In this document: positions 42,759-49,843 of the stretch, one piece after another | Layout of the letters: each line of letters starts with the position of its first letter | How positions within the stretch are numbered: the stretch's first letter is position 1 | Virus record (IMG/VR): IMGVR_UViG_3300030328_001739 | Coordinates: 1-64,000 of that record | Length of the DNA stretch: 64,000 nt | Direction: 5' to 3' (one strand) | Source: a virus | Notes under the pieces: generated by a model | What the model was told of the DNA's origin: nothing | What the model saw: only the letters and a program-made list of their open reading frames with translations | Databases searched by the model: none | Made by a program: the position numbers and the translations under genes

Positions 42759-43208
42759 TTAGCAACCCCCCTCTATTTGTGCTTGGGCTACATCATAAGC
42801 CCTGAGAGTAAGCGTCTTTGCTATACTACGCAACCACTTGTCTTTAGGTACATCTTTACCATGCTCAAATCCGCATAGGTCTACCCATACAGACCATATG
42901 TAAAACTCTAGTTGTTCTGTATCACACACCTCATCTACCTTAGAATTGATGATAGAGTCTTTAGTTTGGTTGTCAGGGTCTAAACTGTATTCGTGAAATG
43001 CCTCTACGCCTCTAAACCATGCTTCTTGCAGGAATATGATACCTGCGGGCATAGCGACTTCTTCGGATTCTACGTCAATCGTTGCTAGTGTTGGCCTAGC
43101 GAACATATCTTGCTGTGTCAATTCAGCAAATACCTCAAACATTTCGTGATAAAATGGAGGCGGTCTTGTTTGTTGTACTCTTAGGTAACGGTTGCCTTCA
43201 TGTTCCAT
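42759..43208 (-). CDS. Unknown early protein, 149 aa
   Basis: The protein is helical and acidic (EMFEVFAELTQQDMFA, then LEFYIWSVWVDLCGFE). A Trp-rich helical segment lies near residue 100. No family is recognised. It is followed closely by the DUF2958-like gene. Confidence 0.55.
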   Translation of the reverse strand: MEHEGNRYLRVQQTRPPPFYHEMFEVFAELTQQDMFARPTLATIDVESEEVAMPAGIIFLQEAWFRGVEAFHEYSLDPDNQTKDSIINSKVDEVCDTEQLEFYIWSVWVDLCGFEHGKDVPKDKWLRSIAKTLTLRAYDVAQAQIEGGC

Positions 43209-43210
43209 AC

Positions 43211-43549
43211 TCAGACACCCCCTATTGCATAATCCACATCATCAACTGAATCGAAGATTTTCCTGCGTAGGTCTTGCATCTGTATGTTGCTAGCATTAGC
43301 GTCAAGTGCCTCGAAGTAATTCTCTATATCACATAGTAAATCGTTGCTTACTCTAACCATTTTATTTGCTCTGCTGATTGCTGCGTCTCTCTGTATTAGC
43401 ATTGTATCATATCCCCTTGCTCTCTGTCTGCGTTGCTTTCTCGCCTCTTTGCGTAGGTGCTTATCCACCTCTGTACGTGCATCTATTTCTGCACCTACTT
43501 CATCTATCGTTTTTCCGTCAATCGTTATATTCATGTTATCGCTTTCCAT
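43211..43549 (-). CDS. Helical basic protein, first gene of the early block, 112 aa
   Basis: I chose ATG 43549 (MESDNMNITI) because GAAGGG lies upstream; ATG 43579 is also in frame. The central region is a long charged helix (DKHLRKEARKQRRQRARGYD), then a second helix (AISRANKMVRVSNDLL). It is the 5'-most gene of the minus-strand early block, so the operon promoter should lie in 43550-43700, though no clear TATA box was found there. Confidence 0.5.
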   Translation of the reverse strand: MESDNMNITIDGKTIDEVGAEIDARTEVDKHLRKEARKQRRQRARGYDTMLIQRDAAISRANKMVRVSNDLLCDIENYFEALDANASNIQMQDLRRKIFDSVDDVDYAIGGV

Positions 43550-43579
43550 GTAACTCAACCCTTCCGACCTCGGTGTCAT

Positions 43580-44025
43580 ACTTAAACCACTCGGCCAAAA
43601 CCGACCAACTCACCTGTCTATGTATGCACACCTAGTCTGTGCGTAGCCCCCGTATGACCTGCCTCTGTGGTTGCTTGTGTGCTGGTGTATCTGCTGGTGT
43701 CTAGGTGTAGGCTTGGCCGTTGTTAGGTAGCCCTCTCATGTATGCGTATCTACACAAACCTGTCGAAAGTTGAAAATTATGCTTTTATCTCCCGCATTTC
43801 TTCGCAAGTATTGATAGTGATTAAGTCTCTCACCGCCTCTACTTAGAAACGGTTTCAATTTCAGTAGGGAGGCTGATGCGAGACTGCATCCGTGTGTATG
43901 GGTCAAGAACCACTAGAGGGTGGTCCTTAACCCCCTCAAACACGCACGTAAATTACCGAAGGTAATTTGGTTGCTAGAGAAACTGGTTCCAGAATGAGGT
44001 TCCAGTAGGGCCTGAAATTGTTGCT
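43580..44025. other. Non-coding region between early block and AAA/VWA module
   Basis: No convincing gene was found in about 450 bp. The left part (43600-43760) is rich in TG/CA steps with repeats such as ATGTATGC (twice) and ACACCTAG/CTAGGTGT as an inverted pair. The right part holds an inverted repeat AATTACC-GAA-GGTAATT at 43951-43967 and several GTTGCT motifs. It is probably a promoter or origin-like control region. Confidence 0.4.
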
Positions 44026-44057
44026 AAAAAAAGGGGAGATGGCGAAGCCATCCCCCC
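44026..44057 (-). terminator. Intrinsic terminator-like hairpin
   Basis: On the minus strand GGGGGGATGGC-TTC-GCCATCTCCCC forms an 11-bp stem (one G-U pair) with a three-base loop, followed by seven T. It lies 20 bp after the stop of the last gene of the AAA/VWA module. The one mismatch on the plus strand becomes G-U on minus RNA, so the RNA of this operon is the structured form. Confidence 0.7.
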
Positions 44058-44076
44058 AATTTGCTATGTAGGTTGC

Positions 44077-44337
44077 TTATTCTTGTAAAGAATCAAACAC
44101 TCTGTCGGATATGTCTTGCACATCCTCTGTTTGTATGTCTTCGCCTCGGTGAATCGCTTCTATCAATGTAATTGATTCCTCGGTAAATGTCCTTAGTTCC
44201 TCTTGAGGAACGCCTTGCTCTCTGAGAAGGTTGCTAAGAAGGACACGAGCCGCAAAGCCACGCTCCTCCTCAGAAGGGTCTAGCAACACCCTAACCAAAT
44301 CAGTCAAGAAGTCCGTAGGGACTGTTGTTTCATCCAT
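44077..44337 (-). CDS. Small acidic helical protein, last gene of the AAA/VWA module, 86 aa
   Basis: It is a helical acidic protein (LTDLVRVLLDPSEEERGFAA, then FTEESITLIEAIHRGED). It has a full AAAGGAGGTGAA ribosome site and follows the VWA-like gene directly. It contains a perfect inverted repeat (44196-44211). It may be an adaptor for the ATPase system. The family is unknown. Confidence 0.55.
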   Translation of the reverse strand: MDETTVPTDFLTDLVRVLLDPSEEERGFAARVLLSNLLREQGVPQEELRTFTEESITLIEAIHRGEDIQTEDVQDISDRVFDSLQE

Positions 44338-45354
44338 TTATTCACCTCCTTTAGTAGTGTAGTTAAGCAACGCTTTACTAATCTCACTAACCATATGTTT
44401 CATAGCGTTAGTGGCAGAAATGCCACCTGCCGACCATCCTGCCATTACATGGCCTTCTTCAAGACCAATCATACGAAGTATTTCTTGCTTATCCTCATCA
44501 GAATAAACTACATCAGGATAACCTAAACTACCATCTACATCAGGACCTCCTAATGTCTTCATTAGGGTAAATATTCCAGTTCTAAAGAACCAACTAGAAG
44601 CACCACTTGATACTAAAGTATCATTGAATGGGTCCGAAGGGTCCTTCAATTTGTAAGCATAAAAACCGTTGCTATAAGCACCATTGTAAACAGATTTGCC
44701 TCGGTTAGCAATCCAAACCTCAAGGTTAAATCCGGCATCAGAAAGGGCTTCGGAGATAGCAACAACTACCGCCATAGCAGCAGCAAGTACCTCAGCACCA
44801 ACAGAACATGATGCAGCCAAAGGCAGGACTAGAGCAATTGAATCTCTAGGAGCCTTTGACTTCATCTTTCTCCTACCAAATGGTTCACCATTTAACAGGC
44901 GGAAAGCATTGACCTTGCAGGGCAAGGACTCAACATTTCTCCACTTAGCAACGAACTCAGTTAAGTCAATTTCATTGACTTGTTGTAGTGCTTCTTGACG
45001 GAACTTTACAAGTAAATCAATATCAATTTGTCTGAACTGTCCTAATTCGGATGAAATCCGAGACTCTGTTAGTTTATTTGCAGGGACACCTTCAATGCCT
45101 TCTTCACGGCCAATCCATGACAGAGAAGGAACATCTTCTAGAGGATTCTCGGTGTAATTATCATCGAAACTACCGTTCGGTAGAGACTGAATAATCTTAA
45201 GATTCTCAGGCCTTAAGAAATCTGATAAGTCATTCGCTGAATGAGCAACGAAGCAACGAGCATTCATCTTTTCGTTTACGAAAGTTGAAGCCTGATTAGT
45301 GTCGTTTACTTCTTGTAAGAAGTTAACAACCTCAGTTTTGGTTAAACTTGCCAT
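44338..45354 (-). CDS. VWA-like partner of a MoxR/CobS-type ATPase, 338 aa
   Basis: The N-terminal half is helical (DIDLLVKFRQEALQQVNEID). The C-terminal part (SIALVLPLAASCSVGAEVLAA, then LSDAGFNLEVWIANRGKS) has the order of a von Willebrand A domain, as in the DUF7192-like proteins found next to AAA+ ATPases in phages. The metal-binding DxSxS is altered (LAASCSV), so metal binding may be lost. A full AAGGAGGTGA ribosome site lies upstream, partly buried in a hairpin (45365-45388). It probably works with the ATPase encoded just upstream as a remodelling pair. Confidence 0.6.
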   Translation of the reverse strand: MASLTKTEVVNFLQEVNDTNQASTFVNEKMNARCFVAHSANDLSDFLRPENLKIIQSLPNGSFDDNYTENPLEDVPSLSWIGREEGIEGVPANKLTESRISSELGQFRQIDIDLLVKFRQEALQQVNEIDLTEFVAKWRNVESLPCKVNAFRLLNGEPFGRRKMKSKAPRDSIALVLPLAASCSVGAEVLAAAMAVVVAISEALSDAGFNLEVWIANRGKSVYNGAYSNGFYAYKLKDPSDPFNDTLVSSGASSWFFRTGIFTLMKTLGGPDVDGSLGYPDVVYSDEDKQEILRMIGLEEGHVMAGWSAGGISATNAMKHMVSEISKALLNYTTKGGE

Positions 45355-45364
45355 ACTTTTTCAC

Positions 45365-45388
45365 CTCCTTGATTGAAAATCAAAGGAG
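45365..45388 (-). promoter_or_regulatory. Hairpin occluding the ribosome site of the VWA-like gene
   Basis: In minus-strand RNA, CTCC-TTTGATT pairs with AATCAA-GGAG around a UUC loop, with one bulge. The GGAG arm is part of the AAGGAGGTGA ribosome site of the 45354 start, so folding would hide it. It could act as a translational switch. Confidence 0.45.
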
Positions 45389-45399
45389 AGACAGTCTAT

Positions 45400-47106
45400 T
45401 CAGACTGCCCCTCCGAGGTCAAAGACCTCTTCATATTCGGCTGCTTTGGTAACTTCGTTAGGGTCTAGACCAATCATTTTCAAGTCATTCACATTCCAAT
45501 CTGCTAGCCCTTCTAAGAAGGCTTGACGGACTGGAATACCATGAACTTGAGTCATAGTATATGCTGTCTGTAAGTGTCTTGGGCTGATTATCCTTTGGAT
45601 ATTTGCATTATTCATCTTGTTTCTAGTATCAAGGAACAGGTTCCTTAATTCAGCATTAGGACAGAAAGACTTCTCTAAGTCTTCATCATAACCCCACTCG
45701 ATTATTCCTCCAGCAAATCTGTTCAAGGTTGCTCCGTCTAACTTGTTAGCAGCGTTGTAAGTTCTATTACTACCATGACCGAAGGTATTAGCAGTACAGA
45801 TGAAGATTGCATCTTCATGTCTTTTAGCAACTGAACCATCAGGAAGAGGCCAACTAGAACCTGCTAAAGCAGCATTCAAAGCAACTGCGGTTCCTGTTGC
45901 TAATCTATCAAACTCATCGAAGATGAGAACACCACCATTAATGTAAGTCTCGACTATTTTAGACATAGTATAAACTGGACTACCATCGGAGATGTTTGGT
46001 ATAGTTGAACCAGTTATCTCAGTTGGTAGCATTTCTTCATTACATGAGACAATAACTAAGTCTGACGCTGAATGAATACCACCTGCTTCCTTTGGAATAT
46101 TTAGCAACGCTCTGAAAACTTGTTCAGCACCGTAGGTCTTTCCACTTCCAGCAGGACCAACTAAAAGACTAGCAAGTCTTTTGTTAGCAACCGTTGTTCG
46201 ACAGTTACGAAGTAATCTAGCAAATCTACCATGAACTTTCTCCTCAAATATTACTGTATCATCCTTGAGTGCAGTAAGACGCAAAGGAGCAGCAGCAGCA
46301 ATATCTTTCACCGTTGACATCATTTCATCGAACTCTGAACGTAGTTCACCTTGAAGGCTTCCAGTAAACTGAGAAGCCCAATTGTTCAAAGGTTGCTTAA
46401 TCAAATCGAAGATTACATTTCCTTGCTCTGAAACTACGCCAGTCGAAGACGGTGCAGGGTTTGGTATTGAAGGAACTTCGTCTTTTGGTTGCTTCTTTGG
46501 TACCTTTGGTAAAGGTGTTGGATTACCTTTTGGATGGTAATGAAGAAGGTAACTTCTTGGCAATTTACCCCAATTATCCGAAGTAGTATCAGGATGATGA
46601 ACGTAGTTCAAACCGTTGCTAGTTGAATCATCTAAGGATAAGTAGGAAGGCTTCATGTAATCCCACAAACCTTCAATAGCATGAGTATAAACTATGAGTT
46701 TATTAGCCTCATTCGGATTTCCTTTAGACCTTCTTTGAACAGCCGGAACTTTGTTCTCCGAACAACTTAAGTGAACCCATTGGGTTCCTTTTCGGTCTAG
46801 TCTAAGGACATTCAAGACTTCGTCTCCTTGCATTTCAGAACCACAAATAGGGCAATCACTTGACTTCTCGGCTTTCAGCCTATAAGCACCACTATAACGA
46901 CCTTTAATTCTCTGTCGTAGTACATCCAAGTCCGAATCTGAAACTATTCCTGCGAAGCCAACGAACGATAGTGTAGAAACTATCAATTCGATGTATTCTC
47001 CGAATAGTCCAAGACCCATATCAACCGAAGGTAGGACTAGACCTCCGGTTAGGGCATTCAGCGTTATCAGCATCTCAATCAGGGTTTCAATCACAAAATC
47101 CATCAC
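45400..47106 (-). CDS. MoxR/CobS-like AAA+ ATPase with N-terminal zinc finger, 568 aa
   Basis: Residues about 1-60 are hydrophobic (membrane-associated or hydrophobic helices). Then CPICGSEM and a later HLSC give a zinc-finger. A Pro/Lys linker follows (PKVPKKQPKDEVPSIP). The AAA+ domain starts near 300: LLVGPAGSGKTYG (Walker A), GGVLIFDEFDRL (Walker B), FICTANTFGHG (sensor 1) and LNRFAG with an arginine finger-like residue. This is the CobS/MoxR (dynein-related) class. The start is ATG 47103 or GTG 47106. It would pair with the VWA-like protein downstream to remodel an unknown target. Confidence 0.8.
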   Translation of the reverse strand: MMDFVIETLIEMLITLNALTGGLVLPSVDMGLGLFGEYIELIVSTLSFVGFAGIVSDSDLDVLRQRIKGRYSGAYRLKAEKSSDCPICGSEMQGDEVLNVLRLDRKGTQWVHLSCSENKVPAVQRRSKGNPNEANKLIVYTHAIEGLWDYMKPSYLSLDDSTSNGLNYVHHPDTTSDNWGKLPRSYLLHYHPKGNPTPLPKVPKKQPKDEVPSIPNPAPSSTGVVSEQGNVIFDLIKQPLNNWASQFTGSLQGELRSEFDEMMSTVKDIAAAAPLRLTALKDDTVIFEEKVHGRFARLLRNCRTTVANKRLASLLVGPAGSGKTYGAEQVFRALLNIPKEAGGIHSASDLVIVSCNEEMLPTEITGSTIPNISDGSPVYTMSKIVETYINGGVLIFDEFDRLATGTAVALNAALAGSSWPLPDGSVAKRHEDAIFICTANTFGHGSNRTYNAANKLDGATLNRFAGGIIEWGYDEDLEKSFCPNAELRNLFLDTRNKMNNANIQRIISPRHLQTAYTMTQVHGIPVRQAFLEGLADWNVNDLKMIGLDPNEVTKAAEYEEVFDLGGAV

Positions 47107-47872
47107 TTTAATCCCGTAGGTATCCGCACTAAAAGGTTATCGGTCTAGTACTAGACTACGCAGGGCTTTTGGCTCCAGCCGATTTAGCAACCAAAAAAAA
47201 TGAGCAAAAGTTCCAGTTCAAAATACCTTAGCAGGTATTTAGCGTACGGATACCATTTGACTGGATTTACAATCCATTCAAATATACATACGATTCTAGC
47301 AACGACTCTACGCGGATATTCTAAAGAATATCTTCACGCTGAGAGTACACAGGAGAACGTAGGCAAGATGTTTGTTTTTTCGGCAATCTTGGAGACATAT
47401 GTGGCCCACACCGATTCCACGCAGGGACTTCTGATGTCTCCCCCTGTGCGAGAATCCTACGTGCGAGATGTTTGGTTTTGAAGCCATTTTTAGCAACAAA
47501 ATAAAACCAATTATCTATATTATCTGATAATATAGTTAATTGACCGGACAAAAAAAAACTGAGAAAAGTTCGATGACTTTCAGTCATATCTAAACGAAAA
47601 GATTTGACCGATGGTTTTAGTTTTTGAATCTCGATTCAATATCTAGCAACCAACTACTTCTAGAGAATAGGCTAATTTTGGTTGGCTTGTCTAAAGACAA
47701 AAAAAAGTTTGAAAGAAACCAACCTTATATCAATTAGTCGAAGACTAACTCTGATAAGAAATAAAAAAAAGGAGAAGCCAACAGTCGAAGACTGCTGACC
47801 CCTCCAGTTTGAGAACTTTTCTTTAACTTATTTTCACCTCCTTTATTTCCATTCTAATCTTCGATTAAATCC
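47107..47872. other. Non-coding, structure-rich region of about 770 bp
   Basis: No convincing gene was found; short frames (for example 47200-47481 plus) lack ribosome sites and motifs. It holds a perfect 14-bp palindrome (47143-47156), inverted repeats at 47315-47332, 47391-47398 with 47434-47441, 47573-47587, 47624-47639, 47687-47700 and 47744-47758, and a direct repeat ACGT...AGATGTTTG...TTTT at 47357 and 47459. CACAGG/CCTGTG and ACGTAGG/CCTACGT cross each other, as in a pseudoknot. An orphan ribosome site AAAGGAGGTGAA lies at 47834-47845 without a start codon. A structured RNA or a recombination or replication site is possible. Confidence 0.45.
47763..47805 (-). terminator. Intrinsic terminator-like hairpin
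   Basis: Minus-strand RNA forms a 16-bp stem around a UUC loop (47771-47786 with 47790-47805), using four G-U pairs that are mismatches on the plus strand, followed by eight U. It lies about 70 bp after the stop of the 282-aa gene. The pairing works only as minus RNA, so it is selected at RNA level. Confidence 0.75.
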
Positions 47873-48721
47873 TCAATAGTTCCTTGAATTGTAAATCTCC
47901 AAAGTGTCATCGTAGATGAACTTCATTTCTTTGCAGACTTCTTTGAAGTCTGATTTGGAAGAATGAGTAAACTCAATGATGCTTTCAAGCATCACTTTCC
48001 ATTCAAAACCATACCAATCTTTCACTAGAAACTTATTCTCCATTTCCTCGATTATGTCCTCTAAAGAGGACATATTTTCCTTAATGTTTCCAGTAGTTAG
48101 AGCATTCATAAACCGATTCTCCAACTCTATGAGTTGCTTTCCGGTTACTTCGTCAGTTTCTAATTCATCGAATAACTCTGTTATTCGGATTCCTAGATAC
48201 GACACTTCATCTTTGATGAACTTCTCTTCATCTTCGATGAACTTTGAGATTTTGTTGTCTAACCTATGGTTCTGTTCCAAATCAATCGTAGATTGAACAT
48301 CGAAGTATTCTTTAGCCCTTTTAATCATCCTTTTACTGCCGAAGGCAGTAAGAATTAGATTCCAGTTGATAAGAAAATCTTCGGAACAGACTTCGTCTTC
48401 ATCGTCATCCCAATCTTCGAAGAAGATTGAAAGACAATCTCCATCGAAAAGAAAACAAAATATTCGATAATCCGATAGGAACTCTTCATCGGAGATGAAG
48501 TAATTCCATCGAAGATAAACCAGTTCATCCAATAAATTGGATGGTGGGGTATAGGACCTGATACTTCGTATCAGTTTTTCTCTGAACTGAGGGCCTCCTT
48601 CCCTCAAAAATCTCTCGAAAGGAATGTCCCTTTCAGGGACATCCTCCAAGATTGGGGAATGCCTTACGGCATTCTCCACAGTCGTCATTTTTGCATCATC
48701 ATTTTTCTGCATCTTTGTCAT
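47873..48721 (-). CDS. Acidic unknown protein in a hairpin-rich gene, 282 aa
   Basis: The start is ATG 48721 (MTKMQKNDDAKMTT) with AAAAGGAGGA upstream; an in-frame TTG at 48745 overlaps the ribosome site. The protein is helical and strongly acidic, with repeats of Asp, Glu and Phe (FEDWDDDEDEVCSEDFL). No family is recognised. The coding sequence contains a dozen or more perfect short-loop inverted repeats, for example 47934-47952, 48054-48073, 48333-48351, 48411-48429 and 48526-48543, so its mRNA would be strongly folded. Confidence 0.6.
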   Translation of the reverse strand: MTKMQKNDDAKMTTVENAVRHSPILEDVPERDIPFERFLREGGPQFREKLIRSIRSYTPPSNLLDELVYLRWNYFISDEEFLSDYRIFCFLFDGDCLSIFFEDWDDDEDEVCSEDFLINWNLILTAFGSKRMIKRAKEYFDVQSTIDLEQNHRLDNKISKFIEDEEKFIKDEVSYLGIRITELFDELETDEVTGKQLIELENRFMNALTTGNIKENMSSLEDIIEEMENKFLVKDWYGFEWKVMLESIIEFTHSSKSDFKEVCKEMKFIYDDTLEIYNSRNY

Positions 48722-48763
48722 GCTTTTTTCCTCCTTTTTTTTCAATTTGCTCCTTTGGTTCTT

Positions 48764-49267
48764 TCAGAACCTAGTATCATCAATTTGGTCTTCATACATT
48801 GAGTCTAAATTGGCGTTCAGTACAGCGATTCCATCAACTTCAACCATTAGTTTCAAGTCAAACATATTATCATCTGCTCTTTCCCTCGTTTCTGCGGTAA
48901 AAACGAAGGTAAAGTCCTCGCAATTATCCTGATACAACCAGTCATCAATTCGATGCTCAAGATTAGAGCAGTCAATCGTTTCCATGTCTTTTTCAAGTAA
49001 GAATCCGGTATGATAAGTCCCGTCATCCTCAAGAAGCGTCATCATCAGAACTGCTTCATCAGAGAAGGGGTCATTGTCAAACCATACACTAAAGTGTATG
49101 AGTTCGGGGATTCCTGAACTTTCGACGGGGAAATCAAAACGGTTTCCAAATCCAAGTTCAAAAATTGCCTGAGAATCCTCAGGTCTTTCCTGTTCAGAAC
49201 CCCTAAAGGGGTTCTCCATAGGGCAATCATCGTTGTCAGCCTCCTCAAAGAATGTATCATCATCCAT
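48764..49267 (-). CDS. Acidic unknown protein in a hairpin-rich gene, 167 aa
   Basis: It is a very acidic protein (DDDTFFEEADNDDCPMENPF) with beta-rich segments (VLMMTLLEDDGTYHTGFLL, then TFVFTAETRERAD). There is no ribosome site, but a TATA-like GTTAAAAAC begins 29 nt before the ATG, suggesting a leaderless promoter for the module. Perfect inverted repeats lie at 49083-49100, 49168-49183 and 49196-49215. The family is unknown. Confidence 0.6.
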   Translation of the reverse strand: MDDDTFFEEADNDDCPMENPFRGSEQERPEDSQAIFELGFGNRFDFPVESSGIPELIHFSVWFDNDPFSDEAVLMMTLLEDDGTYHTGFLLEKDMETIDCSNLEHRIDDWLYQDNCEDFTFVFTAETRERADDNMFDLKLMVEVDGIAVLNANLDSMYEDQIDDTRF

Positions 49268-49287
49268 GTTTTTCGGATTGAGTGTAA

Positions 49288-49297
49288 GTTTTTAACA
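49288..49297 (-). promoter_or_regulatory. TATA-like box of the 49267 gene
   Basis: Minus-strand GTTAAAAACTT, starting 29 nt before ATG 49267. Confidence 0.35.
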
Positions 49298-49487
49298 CTT
49301 AGCAACCGAACAATAAGCGAGCAGTACAGCGTTTTTGATGATTTAGCAACCAGATTTTAACTATGAAAAATAGAGCCAAAAACAGGGTCCGAGGCGACCC
49401 TATTATACGCTAACCCCCTCTCGTAATTTTTATTTTTTTTTTTGAAAACCACTAAATCTCCTTAAAAAGAATATAAAGTTTACATAA

Positions 49488-49497
49488 TCTTAATATA
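49488..49497 (+). promoter_or_regulatory. TATA box, leaderless promoter of the small structural gene
   Basis: TTAATATATC; TAATATAT begins at 49491, 29 nt before ATG 49520. A run of T (49431-49442) and an AT-rich stretch lie upstream in the 250-bp divergent gap. Confidence 0.5.
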
Positions 49498-49519
49498 TCA
49501 GCGAACATGACGTTACGTT

Positions 49520-49843
49520 ATGCCAAAGAACCGACAATTGAAGAATGTAATAATGGGACACCACATAGTAGACGGAGGCGTAGATACCGCCGACCTATCT
49601 TCTAGCGTAACTGCTGTACTAGCGGATTATGCAGTAGAAGTAACAACTGCTGGTGGAAGTGCTACCGAAGCACTAACTGTTGCTGGCGTTACAACCGCTT
49701 CAAAGATTATCGCAACTCTAAAGGATGATGGAAGTAATAACATAACCATTAAGACCGCTAAGGCGACTGGAGACAACGCTGTAACTGTTGTTTTCTCAGG
49801 CGACCCGGGTAATGATGCTATCGTTGCTATCGCAGCATTCTAG
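49520..49843 (+). CDS. Small beta-rich virion-type protein, 107 aa
   Basis: The N-terminus is basic (MPKNRQLKNVIMGHH) and the rest is alternating Ala/Thr/Val (VTTAGGSATEALTVAGVTTA). This fits a capsid-decoration or fibre-tip beta-sandwich. It is a single gene with its own leaderless promoter, convergent to and overlapping the terminase gene by four bases, so it is probably expressed at high level on its own. The family is not recognised. Confidence 0.55.
   Translation: MPKNRQLKNVIMGHHIVDGGVDTADLSSSVTAVLADYAVEVTTAGGSATEALTVAGVTTASKIIATLKDDGSNNITIKTAKATGDNAVTVVFSGDPGNDAIVAIAAF

Noticed and set aside
47200-47481. A 93-codon plus-strand frame in the gene-free region
   Set aside because: It has no ribosome site, no TATA box at 29 nt, and runs over several inverted repeats. 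I cannot rule it out but would not call it a gene.
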